Source: Arthrobacter sp. PvP023 (GTDB lineage Bacteria > Actinomycetota > Actinomycetes > Actinomycetales > Micrococcaceae). From it: a stretch of 64,000 nt of DNA. A program made the translations under genes and the position numbers. Positions 8,669-16,211 of the stretch are shown one piece after another. Where the stretch lies: NCBI RefSeq assembly GCF_017832975.1, contig NZ_JAFIBI010000001.1:4588001-4652000 (forward strand), read 5' to 3'. The notes beneath the pieces are model-generated. The model was not told the origin of the DNA. It saw nothing but the letters and a program-made list of their open reading frames with translations, and did no database searches. The number at the start of each line of letters is the position of its first letter. Positions within the stretch are counted from its first letter, which is position 1.

Positions 8669-8905
8669 ATGAGCTCAGCCATCCTGGAAACCCAGACCAC
8701 CAACGCACGGTCCATCCGCCTGACCTTTTCCACCGTAGAAGAGGCCCACGACGGCCTGGACAGCGCCGTCAAGGAACTCATCGAAGCTGCCGTCGAGGAC
8801 GGCAACTGCGGCATCCGCGTCACCCGCCACGAGCCGGGCGCGTTCACTGTGGCCCTGGACGAATCCGTCCCCTTCGGTGAGACCTACGAAGACATCGCCG
8901 CCTAA
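8669..8905 (+). CDS. Small acidic conserved-looking protein, unknown function
   Basis: The protein has 78 residues, is strongly acidic and has no membrane segment. The sequence LTFSTVEEAHDGLDSAVKEL and GIRVTRHEPGAFTVALDESV suggests a compact alpha/beta fold with an alternating beta C-terminus. The start has a weak GAGAAAG site. I do not recognise a family. Coding bias is clear (third positions rich in C and G), so I consider it a real gene. It converges with the small gene at 8942-9178. Confidence 0.68.
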   Translation: MSSAILETQTTNARSIRLTFSTVEEAHDGLDSAVKELIEAAVEDGNCGIRVTRHEPGAFTVALDESVPFGETYEDIAA

Positions 8906-8941
8906 CTCCGCAGCTTACGTTCGGCGGACCAGGTCCGCGGC

Positions 8942-9178
8942 TCAAGTCCTCCGGACCTGGACGCCGTCCGACTTCATAAAGAGCTGTGTGTCCAACGGAC
9001 CCGAAGGCACCAGCCAAAGCACGTTTCCGCTCACGGAAATTTCCTCGACTTCACCTGCGGCCACCACATGCGCATGCTTGAGGATTTCCACCCGATCGCC
9101 TGCCTTGAGGGTTCTCCAGTCGGAAACTGTGGCAGCAAATGCCGCCCGCCTGGACAGAACCGTCCCCCGTGCTTTCAT
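8942..9178 (-). CDS. Small conserved-looking protein with a KOW/SH3-like barrel appearance
   Basis: I place the start at the ATG of 9176-9178 because AAAGGGG lies about ten bases upstream; the frame is open 36 bases further but without a ribosome site. The 78-residue product (WRTLKAGDRVEILKHAHVVA, then GEVEEISVSGNVLWLVPSG) has short beta strands and a turn reminiscent of small SH3-like barrels, but no family is certain. It is probably a standalone gene; the 165 bases between it and the hutH end are AT-richer and probably hold its promoter. Confidence 0.62.
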   Translation of the reverse strand: MKARGTVLSRRAAFAATVSDWRTLKAGDRVEILKHAHVVAAGEVEEISVSGNVLWLVPSGPLDTQLFMKSDGVQVRRT

Positions 9179-9343
9179 TGAACTTCTACCCCTTTGTATA
9201 TGTTCTTTTGCCACAACATCATTGGTGTGGGCTTCATCACTACATCTTTAGTTCTACTACAATTCCCGGGCCCCCGCCTGTTGTGTCGCGCAGTATTTCG
9301 GGGGCACCGGGAAATTGTCATTCTTGATGCATAATATTCACTT

Positions 9344-10936
9344 TTAGGCCAGAATTCCGACGGCGGATTCGGCTGCCGCGCGCACCTCGCCCGAGGCGAC
9401 GAGTCGGTCCGCGGCCTCCAGTTCCGGCGACAGGAACCTGTCCGTTCCCGGGCCGTCCACCACGTTGCGGAGCGCCGCGAGTACCGCTGCTCCGGCCGGC
9501 CCCGGGATGAGCTCTCCCCCGGACAGCTGGGTCCGCATGTCGATGGCCCGCGCCGACGTCACCAGCTCGATCGCCAGGACGCGGCGGAGGTTCTCCACGG
9601 CCTTGCGGAGCTTCCGGGCCGCGTGCCAGCCCATGGACACGTGGTCCTCCTGCATGGCCGAGCTGGGGATGGAGTCCACCGATGCCGGGACGGCGAGCCG
9701 CTTGTTGTCCGAGACCAGCCCGGCCTGCGTGTACTGCGCGATCATCAGGCCGGAATCGACACCGGGATCCGCAGCCAGGAAGGCGGGCAGCCCGTGTGAA
9801 CGCGCCGGGTCCAGCATGCGGTCGGTACGGCGTTCGGCAATGGAACTCAAATCCGCCACGGTAATTGCCAGGAAATCCAAAACGTAGGCCACCGGGGCGC
9901 CGTGGAAATTGCCATTGGAACTCACGCGGCCGTCCGGCAGGACAACGGGATTATCGATGGCGGCGGCGAGTTCGCGCGAGGCGACGAGGGCTGCATGGTC
10001 CACGGTGTCGCGGACGGCGCCGGCCACCTGGGGTGCGCAGCGCAGCGAGTAGGCGTCCTGGACCTTGGTGTCATTGATCCGGTGCGAGGCCACGATCGGC
10101 GAGTTGGACAGGACCCGCAGCATGTTGTCCGCAGACGCCGCCTGGCCCGGGTGCGGGCGGAGGGCCGCGTGCAGCTCGGGCAGGAACACCTGGTCGGTGC
10201 CGAGCAGCGCCTCCACGCTGAGCGCGGCGGTGATATCCGCCGTCGTGAGCAGCTGGCGGATGTCCGCGATGGCCATCAGCAGCATGCCCAGCATGCCTTC
10301 GGTGCCGTTGACCAGGGCCAGGCCCTCCTTCTCGGCCAGGGTGACGGGTTCGATCCCGTGCTCGGCCAGCAGGTCGGCAACAGGCCTTTGGCCTTTGCTC
10401 CCGTACAGCGTGCCGTCCGGACCGGCGGCTTCGCCTTCGCCCATGAGGACAAGGGCGCAATGGGACAGCGGAGCGAGGTCGCCCGAGCAGCCGAGCGAGC
10501 CGAATTCGCGGACCACCGGAGTGATCCCGGCGTTGAGCACGTCCACCATGGTCTGTAGCACCACGGGGCGGACGCCCGTACGGCCGGAGGCGAGGGTCTT
10601 GGCGCGCAGGAACATGATGCAGCGGACCACTTCGCGCTCCACGGCCGGCCCCATGCCGGCGGCGTGGCTGCGGATCAGCGACTTCTGCAGCTGGGTGCGG
10701 AGCTCATTGGGGATGTGCCTGTTGGCCAGCGCCCCGAAGCCGGTGGAGATGCCGTAGGCCGGGACTTCGCTGTGGGCGAGGTCGTCGATGTGGGCGCGCA
10801 CCTTGGCGACCGTGTCCAGGGCTTCCTGGGAGATGGTCACCCGGGCGTCGTGGCGGGCGACGGCGACGACGTCCTCGGGGGTGACGCCGCTGGAGCCGAG
10901 GGTGACGGTGAGCGGTTCGTGGGTGGTGAGAGTCAT
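9344..10936 (-). CDS. hutH: Histidine ammonia-lyase
   Basis: The protein has 530 residues. HutH converts L-histidine to urocanate and ammonia using a self-made MIO cofactor. The MIO region reads GSLGCSGDLAPLSH, so the triad is Cys150-Ser151-Gly152 instead of the textbook Ala-Ser-Gly. The catalytic Tyr61 in YGISTGFG is present, as are SSNGNFHGAPVAY and the Gln/Glu-rich active-site blocks (SAMQEDHVSMG). The gene lies 9 bases after hutU in the same direction and is almost surely co-transcribed from the hutU promoter; AGGAACACCC precedes its ATG. The assignment over phenylalanine or tyrosine ammonia-lyase rests on the hut context and overall sequence. Confidence 0.96.
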   Translation of the reverse strand: MTLTTHEPLTVTLGSSGVTPEDVVAVARHDARVTISQEALDTVAKVRAHIDDLAHSEVPAYGISTGFGALANRHIPNELRTQLQKSLIRSHAAGMGPAVEREVVRCIMFLRAKTLASGRTGVRPVVLQTMVDVLNAGITPVVREFGSLGCSGDLAPLSHCALVLMGEGEAAGPDGTLYGSKGQRPVADLLAEHGIEPVTLAEKEGLALVNGTEGMLGMLLMAIADIRQLLTTADITAALSVEALLGTDQVFLPELHAALRPHPGQAASADNMLRVLSNSPIVASHRINDTKVQDAYSLRCAPQVAGAVRDTVDHAALVASRELAAAIDNPVVLPDGRVSSNGNFHGAPVAYVLDFLAITVADLSSIAERRTDRMLDPARSHGLPAFLAADPGVDSGLMIAQYTQAGLVSDNKRLAVPASVDSIPSSAMQEDHVSMGWHAARKLRKAVENLRRVLAIELVTSARAIDMRTQLSGGELIPGPAGAAVLAALRNVVDGPGTDRFLSPELEAADRLVASGEVRAAAESAVGILA

Positions 10937-10945
10937 TGGGTGTTC

Positions 10946-12640
10946 CTACTTTTCGTTCATCGGGATGCGGACGCCGCGTTCCTTGGCGACCTCGAGGGCG
11001 CGGTCGTAGCCGGCGTCGGCGTGGCGGATGACGCCCATGCCGGGGTCGTTGGTGAGGAGGCGTTCGAGCTTTTCCGCGGCGAGGTCGGTGCCGTCGGCGA
11101 CGGAGACCTGGCCGGCGTGGATGGAGCGGCCGATGCCGACGCCGCCGCCGTGGTGGATGGAAACCCAGGTGGCGCCGGAGGCGGTGTTGAGCAGGGCGTT
11201 GAGCAGCGGCCAGTCGGCGATCGCGTCGGAGCCGTCGGCCATGGCCTCGGTTTCGCGGTACGGGGAGGCGACCGAGCCGGAGTCGAGGTGGTCGCGGCCG
11301 ATCACGATGGGTGCCTTGACCTTGCCTTCCTTGACGAGCTGGTTGAACAGCAGGCCGGCCTTGGCACGTTCACCGTAGCCCAGCCAGCAGATGCGGGCCG
11401 GCAGGCCTTCGAACTCGACCCGCTCCTGGGCGGCGTCGATCCAGCGGTGCAGGTGCTTGTTCTCCGGGAAGAGCTCCTTGATGGCCTCATCAGTGACGCG
11501 GATGTCCTCCGGGTCGCCGGAGAGCGCCACCCAGCGGAACGGGCCAAGTCCCTCGCAGAACAGCGGCCGGATGTAAGCCGGGACGAAGCCGGGGAACTCG
11601 AAGGCGCGGTTGTAGCCGCCTTTGCGGGCCTCGTCGCGGATGGAGTTGCCGTAGTCGAACACCTCCGCGCCGGCATCCTGGAACTCCACCATGGCCTGGA
11701 CGTGCCTGGCCATCGACGCCTGGGCCTTCTTGGTGAAGCCTTCCGGGTCCGCGGCCGCCTCGGTGTGCCATTCCTCCACCGTGATGCCTTCGGGCAGGTA
11801 GCTCAGCGGATCGTGCGCGGAGGTCTGGTCCGTGACGATGTCCACGGTGAGCTCGCCGGCGTTGTGGCGGCGCAGGATCTCCGGGAAGACCTCGGCCGCG
11901 TTGCCGACGTAGCCCACGGACCAGCCGCGGCGCTCTTCCTTGGCCTTGAGCACCTTGGCGATCGCGGCGTCGAGGTCCGTTTCCACCTCGTCGAGGTAGC
12001 GCTTGCCGGCGCGGCGGCGCAGGCGGGTCTCGTCGACGTCGACAATCAGGCAGGCGCCGTCGTTCAGCGTGACGGCGAGCGGCTGGGCGCCGCCCATGCC
12101 GCCGCAGCCGCCGGTGAGGGTCAGGGTGCCAGCGAGGGTGCCGTTTTCGTCCCCGGTGAGCTTGCGGGCGATCGCGGCGAAGGTTTCGAACGTGCCCTGC
12201 AGGATGCCCTGGGTGCCGATGTAGATCCAGGACCCGGCGGTCATCTGGCCGTACATCATCAGGCCCTCGGCCTCCAGCCGGCGGAATTCGGGCCAGTTCG
12301 CCCAGTCGCCGACGAGGTTGGAGTTGGCCAGCAGCACACGCGGCGCCCATTCGTTGGTACGGAAGACACCCACGGGCTTGCCGGACTGGACCAGCAGGGT
12401 CTCGTCCTTTTCCATGGTTTCCAGGGTGCGGGTGATCGCGTCGAACGCGGCCCAGGACCGGACGGCGCGGCCCGTGCCGCCGTATACGACGAGGTCGTCG
12501 GGGCGCTCGGCCACCTCCGGGTCCAAGTTGTTCATGAGCATGCGCAGCGGCGCTTCCGTCTGCCAGCTCTTGGCGGTGAGCTCGGTGCCGCGGGCTGCTT
12601 TGACCGGGCGGGCACCGGTGGTGAAATCGGCGGGTGCCAT
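10946..12640 (-). CDS. hutU: Urocanate hydratase
   Basis: The protein has 564 residues, full length for urocanase. It converts urocanate to 4-imidazolone-5-propionate with tightly bound NAD+. The NAD-binding Gly-rich segment TGGCGGMGGAQPLAVT is present near residue 175, with YGGTGRAVRSW near the N-terminus and HHGGGVGIGRSIHAG near the C-terminus. The active-site region RPLFCEGLGPFRWVALSGDP is also complete. It is the first gene of a hutU-hutH operon. Its 205-base upstream region holds a leader hairpin, hut palindrome 2 and a 66-bp palindrome. Confidence 0.97.
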   Translation of the reverse strand: MAPADFTTGARPVKAARGTELTAKSWQTEAPLRMLMNNLDPEVAERPDDLVVYGGTGRAVRSWAAFDAITRTLETMEKDETLLVQSGKPVGVFRTNEWAPRVLLANSNLVGDWANWPEFRRLEAEGLMMYGQMTAGSWIYIGTQGILQGTFETFAAIARKLTGDENGTLAGTLTLTGGCGGMGGAQPLAVTLNDGACLIVDVDETRLRRRAGKRYLDEVETDLDAAIAKVLKAKEERRGWSVGYVGNAAEVFPEILRRHNAGELTVDIVTDQTSAHDPLSYLPEGITVEEWHTEAAADPEGFTKKAQASMARHVQAMVEFQDAGAEVFDYGNSIRDEARKGGYNRAFEFPGFVPAYIRPLFCEGLGPFRWVALSGDPEDIRVTDEAIKELFPENKHLHRWIDAAQERVEFEGLPARICWLGYGERAKAGLLFNQLVKEGKVKAPIVIGRDHLDSGSVASPYRETEAMADGSDAIADWPLLNALLNTASGATWVSIHHGGGVGIGRSIHAGQVSVADGTDLAAEKLERLLTNDPGMGVIRHADAGYDRALEVAKERGVRIPMNEK

Positions 12641-12694
12641 GGGGGGCTCCTTGATTGTTTCGGGTGGTTCGCGGGAAGAGGTTCTGTATCAACT

Positions 12695-12727
12695 AAAGCC
12701 TGTCCGCGGGTGCGGAAACAGGGCTTT
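12695..12727 (-). promoter_or_regulatory. Hairpin in the hutU leader
   Basis: Read in the hutU direction, AAAGCCCTGTTTCCGC pairs with GCGGACAGGCTTT around ACCC, with one bulge. It lies between the hut palindrome and the hutU start, about 55 bases before the ATG. If transcription starts near the palindrome, the hairpin is in the mRNA leader and could be an attenuator or a stability element. Confidence 0.45.
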
Positions 12728-12739
12728 CGGAAGGGTGCT

Positions 12740-12755
12740 GTCCGGGATTCCAGAC
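12740..12755. promoter_or_regulatory. Hut palindrome 2, upstream of hutU
   Basis: GTCCGGGATTCCAGAC lies 100 bases before the hutU ATG and matches the consensus shared with palindromes 1, 3 and 4. It is likely an IclR-regulator operator for hutUH. Confidence 0.72.
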
Positions 12756-12767
12756 GCGCTCCCAGTG

Positions 12768-12833
12768 CCCAACTGGCTGGCAGTTAACGTCGCGAAAAGC
12801 GCTTTTGGCGACGTTAACTGCGAGCTAGTTGGG
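12768..12833. repeat. 66-bp near-perfect palindrome between IclR gene and hutU
   Basis: The two 33-base arms meet at 12800/12801 and match at 30 of 33 positions (mismatches at arm positions 8, 12 and 27). The outer arm begins CCCAACT, the middle is GCAGTTAACGTCGC, and the centre is AAAAGCGCTTTT. It lies 12 bases past the IclR stop and upstream of hutU. It is far longer than an operator and has no T run, so I read it as a palindromic repeat unit (REP or MITE-like) or an unusual terminator. Confidence 0.85.
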
Positions 12834-12845
12834 CTGCGGTGCGGA

Positions 12846-13721
12846 CTAGCCCGCGGGGCGGCCGTGGATGCGGACCGAGAGCTCGTCCGCCACCTTCCGG
12901 ACGCGGGCTGCGAGGGCCGGCCACTGGTCCGCCGGGAGTTTGTCTTCGAGGAAGGTCACGGCGACGGCCGCCGTCGGCCATCCCACGTGGTCCGTCACCG
13001 CGGCGGCAATCGAGCCGAAGCCGGGCGTCACCTCACCGTGTTCGGTGGCATAGCCGCGCTGCCGGACTTGGTCCAGGTGCGAGGACAGCGCCGAATACTT
13101 CATGATGGCGCCCTCCACCTCGTGCCGGGCCGTGAAGGCGGCGGCATTCGGGTACAGCGCACGGACCTGCGACTTGGGCAGCGCCGCGAGGATGGCACGG
13201 CCGCTGGCCGTGAGGTGGCTGGGCAGCCGGACGCCGACGTCGGTCACCAGGGACGGCCGGTTCTTGGCACGCTCCTCCACGATGTACAGCACGTCGCGGC
13301 CGTGGAGCACCGCCAGATGCGCGCTTTCGCCGATGACGTCCACCAGGGAGGCGAGCATCGGCCGCCCCAGCCGGGACAGCGGTTCCTGCCTCGAGTACGC
13401 GGAGCTGAGTTCGAAGGCGCTGATGCCCAGGCCGTACCGCTGCTCCTCGTGCAGATGCATCACGAAGCCGTTGGCTTCCATCACGCCGAGCAGGTGGTAC
13501 ACGCTCGATCGCGGCAGGCCCAGCGCGGTGGCAATGTTCGACGCCGCCATGGGGCCGCGCTTGGAGGCCAGCAGCTTGAGGATGCGCAGGGTGTTTTCGG
13601 CCGCCGGAACTTTCGACGTCACCTTCATTGCCGGCTTTAGTGCCGCGGTCGACGCCGCTTTTGGCGCCGTCTTTGGCGTCGCTTTTGGCGCTTCCCGCAC
13701 GGGCGACTCACTGTCCGCCAT
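12846..13721 (-). CDS. IclR-family regulator, probable hut regulator
   Basis: The protein has 291 residues. After a 40-residue Ala/Lys/Pro-rich low-complexity start (KATPKTAPKAASTAAL), an IclR winged helix follows (AENTLRILKLLASKRGPMAA, then ALGLPRSSVYHLLGVMEANG) and a C-terminal GAF-like effector domain (LTASGRAILAALP, GYATEHGEVTPGFGSIAAAV). IclR proteins bind palindromes as dimers or tetramers and respond to small catabolites. Two hut-type palindromes lie in its own upstream region and others before hutU and hutG, so I infer autoregulation and control of histidine use, with urocanate or histidine as possible effectors. The low-complexity N-terminus could be partly untranslated if a later start is used. 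Confidence 0.88.
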   Translation of the reverse strand: MADSESPVREAPKATPKTAPKAASTAALKPAMKVTSKVPAAENTLRILKLLASKRGPMAASNIATALGLPRSSVYHLLGVMEANGFVMHLHEEQRYGLGISAFELSSAYSRQEPLSRLGRPMLASLVDVIGESAHLAVLHGRDVLYIVEERAKNRPSLVTDVGVRLPSHLTASGRAILAALPKSQVRALYPNAAAFTARHEVEGAIMKYSALSSHLDQVRQRGYATEHGEVTPGFGSIAAAVTDHVGWPTAAVAVTFLEDKLPADQWPALAARVRKVADELSVRIHGRPAG

Positions 13722-13742
13722 GTGTCCTCCATCGATCGCAGC

Positions 13743-13766
13743 CGGACACCCGCACGGGTGTCCGGT
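13743..13766. promoter_or_regulatory. Perfect 10-bp hairpin overlapping hut palindrome 3
   Basis: CCGGACACCC-GCAC-GGGTGTCCGG is a perfect inverted repeat just upstream of the IclR start, and its right arm overlaps hut palindrome 3. It could form a hairpin at the 5' end of the IclR mRNA or extend the operator. Confidence 0.6.
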
Positions 13767-13775
13767 ATCCCGTAC
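13760..13775. promoter_or_regulatory. Hut palindrome 3, upstream of IclR gene
   Basis: GTCCGGTATCCCGTAC lies 38 bases before the IclR ATG. It is a weaker match to the hut consensus (right half CGTAC) but sits at a position suited to autorepression. Confidence 0.55.
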
Positions 13776-13827
13776 TTAAGCGTGCTCCCCTCCGGGGCGC
13801 CCGGCGATGCCATCGAACCACACCGGT

Positions 13828-13843
13828 GTCCGGGATACCAGAC
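13828..13843. promoter_or_regulatory. Hut palindrome 4, upstream of IclR gene
   Basis: GTCCGGGATACCAGAC is the closest match to the consensus GTCYGGNATNCCRGAC, lying 106 bases before the IclR start and 96 bases before the divergent membrane-protein gene. It is 68 bases from palindrome 3, centre to centre, which would allow cooperative binding or looping. Confidence 0.7.
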
Positions 13844-13939
13844 ATTCTCCCGCGGGTGGGCGGCCGGGGCTTCCGCCCCTATGCCGTGCCACCCGTTCGG
13901 TGCTTGGATGGAGGTCACGGACAGTTGCGGGAGGTCGCC

Positions 13940-14278
13940 ATGCAGTGGATTGCCGGGCTGTTCCTTATCGCCCATGGACTGGTCCATCTCGCCATCTGGC
14001 TCCCCAAGCCGGACCCGAAAGCACCGTTCGACGTCGGACGCTCCCCTTTCGCCGGCAACGTCAGGCGCGTTGCAGTGGTGCTGGCTGTTGCCGCCACCGT
14101 TGTGCTGGCCGCGGGCGGCATAGGGCTAATCGGCGGGACGTCCTGGTGGGTCCCCGTCACTGTTTCCGGGGCAGCGATCTCGGCGGCGCTGCTTCTGCTG
14201 ACCTTCAACAAGTGGTGGCTCATCGGGCTCGGAATCAACGCCGCCATCATCGTGCTGAGCACGCAGCAACAAGGCTAG
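13940..14278 (+). CDS. Small four-helix membrane protein, unknown function
   Basis: The 112-residue product starts at ATG 13940, preceded by GCGGGAGGTC. It has about four hydrophobic helices (WIAGLFLIAHGLVHLAIWL, VAVVLAVAATVVLAAGGIGL, VTVSGAAISAALLLLTF, LIGLGINAAIIVLS). The early His residues in IAHGLVHLAIW recur in small DoxX-like or heme-adjacent membrane proteins, but I cannot name the family. It is divergent from the IclR gene, and hut palindrome 4 lies between them, so shared control is possible but unproven. Confidence 0.72.
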   Translation: MQWIAGLFLIAHGLVHLAIWLPKPDPKAPFDVGRSPFAGNVRRVAVVLAVAATVVLAAGGIGLIGGTSWWVPVTVSGAAISAALLLLTFNKWWLIGLGINAAIIVLSTQQQG

Positions 14279-14302
14279 GAACAAGGCGGTAAGCACGTGG
14301 CC

Positions 14303-14390
14303 ATGACCAAACCACCGGCAGGGAAAATCGGCCTGGTGGCCGGGGCCAACCGCGGGGCAGGGTGCCGCCGAGCTGACGTCCGCGGCCTAA
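14303..14390 (+). pseudogene. Remnant of a short-chain dehydrogenase gene
   Basis: From ATG 14303 the frame reads MTKPPAGKIGLVAGANRGAG, which is the start of a short-chain dehydrogenase with its TGxxxGxG-type cofactor motif. It then breaks: a shift into the next frame at 14361 reads GAAELTSAA and a stop (14388-14390), which would suit the last residues of such a protein. I infer a gene reduced by a large internal deletion to its two ends. It abuts the stop codon of the convergent HNH endonuclease gene. The C-terminal match is short and uncertain. Confidence 0.55.
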
Positions 14391-15974
14391 TTAGCGGACC
14401 GAGTAGCTCTCTGAGGACAGAAAGAGCTCCCATTCCACGAACGGGTCTTCTGCATGCGGATAGTCTGCCGGTTCGAGATCGGGCAATGGGTCGTCGTCTA
14501 CCGGCAAGTCACGGTCACTATCCGGCCCAGGATATGCGGGGAAGGGGTGGCCCGGACTGTTGTCGAACTCCTCGGGCGCGCCCGGCTCCGGGCTGTTAGC
14601 CAGGGCAACGGTCTCACTTGGCCAGCAGGGTGGTTCCCAGTCTGGTTGTTCGCTGGCGTAATGGCGGCCTGTGGGTGAAGTCCAGCCCGGCGGTTCATGG
14701 GTTCCGGCGCCGGAGGGTGCCCACCCGGTGGTGTGTTTGAGGCGGTGGTGTTTGCGGCACGGTTGGCCGAGGTTGCTGATCCCTGTGGTCCCGCCGAGAG
14801 CCCAGGCGAGGAGGTGGTCCGCGTCATTGTCCAGCGACTGGTTGTTACAGCCGGGGAACGGACATTTTCCGTCCCTCAGCCGGAGCCATTGCCGCAACGT
14901 TTTGGGGATACGGTAGCTGGTCCGTCCGATCTCCAACGGCGCACCATTCCGGGGGTCAGTCAGCACCCTCAGGAACGACGAAGCCCCCTCGGCGACAAGG
15001 GCTCGCCCCATGGACGGCGGGACCGGCCCGTACCCGTCCAGCATGGCAGGCTCCTCGCTTAAGCCCAGCAGCGAGAACACCGGAACGGTAATGAGTACCT
15101 GCGCTGCAGGGGAAGGCACCTCTCCAGCCACTGAGCTGCCTTCAGTTTCGCGGCCTGCAGTGAGGAGCCAAGTGGCTGCGACGTCGGCGCGGAGTTGGGT
15201 AAGGGTCCTGGCCTCGTCTGCTCCTTGGAGGGCCCGGGCGGCACTGGTGGTTCGGTCCCAGATCGCGGCGGCGGTGTCGGCGGGAAGGTACGCGGAGAGC
15301 CAGGCCATGCCGTCCCGGTCCGGGAGGTACTCGACCCGCCGGTCCCTGGCGCTCTTGGTGTGGCGTTCTTCGATGCTGACCGGGTGGTGGCGCTCCCGCC
15401 AGGTGCGGGCCTTGGCGCGGAAACGGGACGGGACGAGGTCCCCGGCCGGGCACCCGCGGGCGGGGTTTGGCGCGTCGGCGTCCAGGAAATGTGCCTCCAA
15501 ACCAGCGGCTCCAGCCCGGTCGAGGTTGGCGGCTTCGTCCACCATGACTCTGGCGTGCTGCCAGGAAATACTTCCGGCCTGCAGCGCGGACAGCGTCAGC
15601 GGCAAGGCAGTGGTCAGGGCGTGGGCCTCGGCCAGGAGGGCGCCGGCGGTGCGTTCGCTGACTGTCAGGACACACGCGACCTCGGCAGTTACGGCCATGT
15701 CCTGGACTGTGTGTTCCTGCGGGGACGCTGGCGGCGGCGCGATGGCTGCGGCTGTTTCAGCGTATCCGGCGGCGAGGTGCACTTTCAGGGCAGCGATTCC
15801 GGATTCCATCCTGGCGAGCTCAGCCATTCCGTCCAGGCACGCATCCGCCCGGTCCCGAAGCGGGTCACGGCTGGCGGAGCCCACGTCGTCAGTACCGCGG
15901 CGGAACATGGCAGCCAACGCAGCGACGGAAGCCCCGATCGCCTCCGTCGTCTCCACGACCGCCTTGATTTCCAT
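14391..15974 (-). CDS. DUF222/HNH endonuclease-domain protein (13E12-repeat type)
   Basis: I prefer the ATG at 15972-15974 (527 residues, starting MEIKAVVETTEAIG), typical for the family; the frame is open to a GTG at 16052. The first 300 residues are the helical DUF222 domain. The C-terminal HNH unit reads LRLRDGKCPFPGCNN, then DADHLLAWALGGTTGISNLG and CRKHHRLKHTTGW, with paired Cys zinc ligands and the catalytic DHxxxWxxGG-like motif. These proteins are found in many copies in Micrococcales and mycobacteria. They are often linked to mobile DNA, but their true role is poorly known. Downstream lies the SDR remnant, consistent with a site of rearrangement. Confidence 0.9.
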   Translation of the reverse strand: MEIKAVVETTEAIGASVAALAAMFRRGTDDVGSASRDPLRDRADACLDGMAELARMESGIAALKVHLAAGYAETAAAIAPPPASPQEHTVQDMAVTAEVACVLTVSERTAGALLAEAHALTTALPLTLSALQAGSISWQHARVMVDEAANLDRAGAAGLEAHFLDADAPNPARGCPAGDLVPSRFRAKARTWRERHHPVSIEERHTKSARDRRVEYLPDRDGMAWLSAYLPADTAAAIWDRTTSAARALQGADEARTLTQLRADVAATWLLTAGRETEGSSVAGEVPSPAAQVLITVPVFSLLGLSEEPAMLDGYGPVPPSMGRALVAEGASSFLRVLTDPRNGAPLEIGRTSYRIPKTLRQWLRLRDGKCPFPGCNNQSLDNDADHLLAWALGGTTGISNLGQPCRKHHRLKHTTGWAPSGAGTHEPPGWTSPTGRHYASEQPDWEPPCWPSETVALANSPEPGAPEEFDNSPGHPFPAYPGPDSDRDLPVDDDPLPDLEPADYPHAEDPFVEWELFLSSESYSVR

Positions 15975-16211
15975 ACCCAAAGCATCGCAGGAGGCACCGA
16001 CATTCTTTGATGGCACAGCAACGGCCCGTAAGCGTCCGTTCGCACCCCGCACCGGGGCCGCAACTGTCCGTTCGCGCTGGAGGGGAAAAAGCGGACGTGT
16101 GCCGAACAGTCTGAAATGAAAGACACCAAACCTCCGTGAGACTCATCACGTAGGCCGCGAAAATGATCTGCTGGATGGCGATCCCCCTCCCAATGACGAG
16201 AAGGTATTCGC

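Noticed and set aside
10664..12787. Long rightward open frame (over 700 codons) opposite hutH/hutU
   Set aside because: It is the antisense shadow of two well-recognised genes, has no family resemblance and its composition follows the GC bias of the real strand.
14391..15974. DUF222/HNH gene as a restriction-modification or defence system
   Set aside because: No methyltransferase or other defence gene is adjacent, and this family is widespread and dispersed in Micrococcales.
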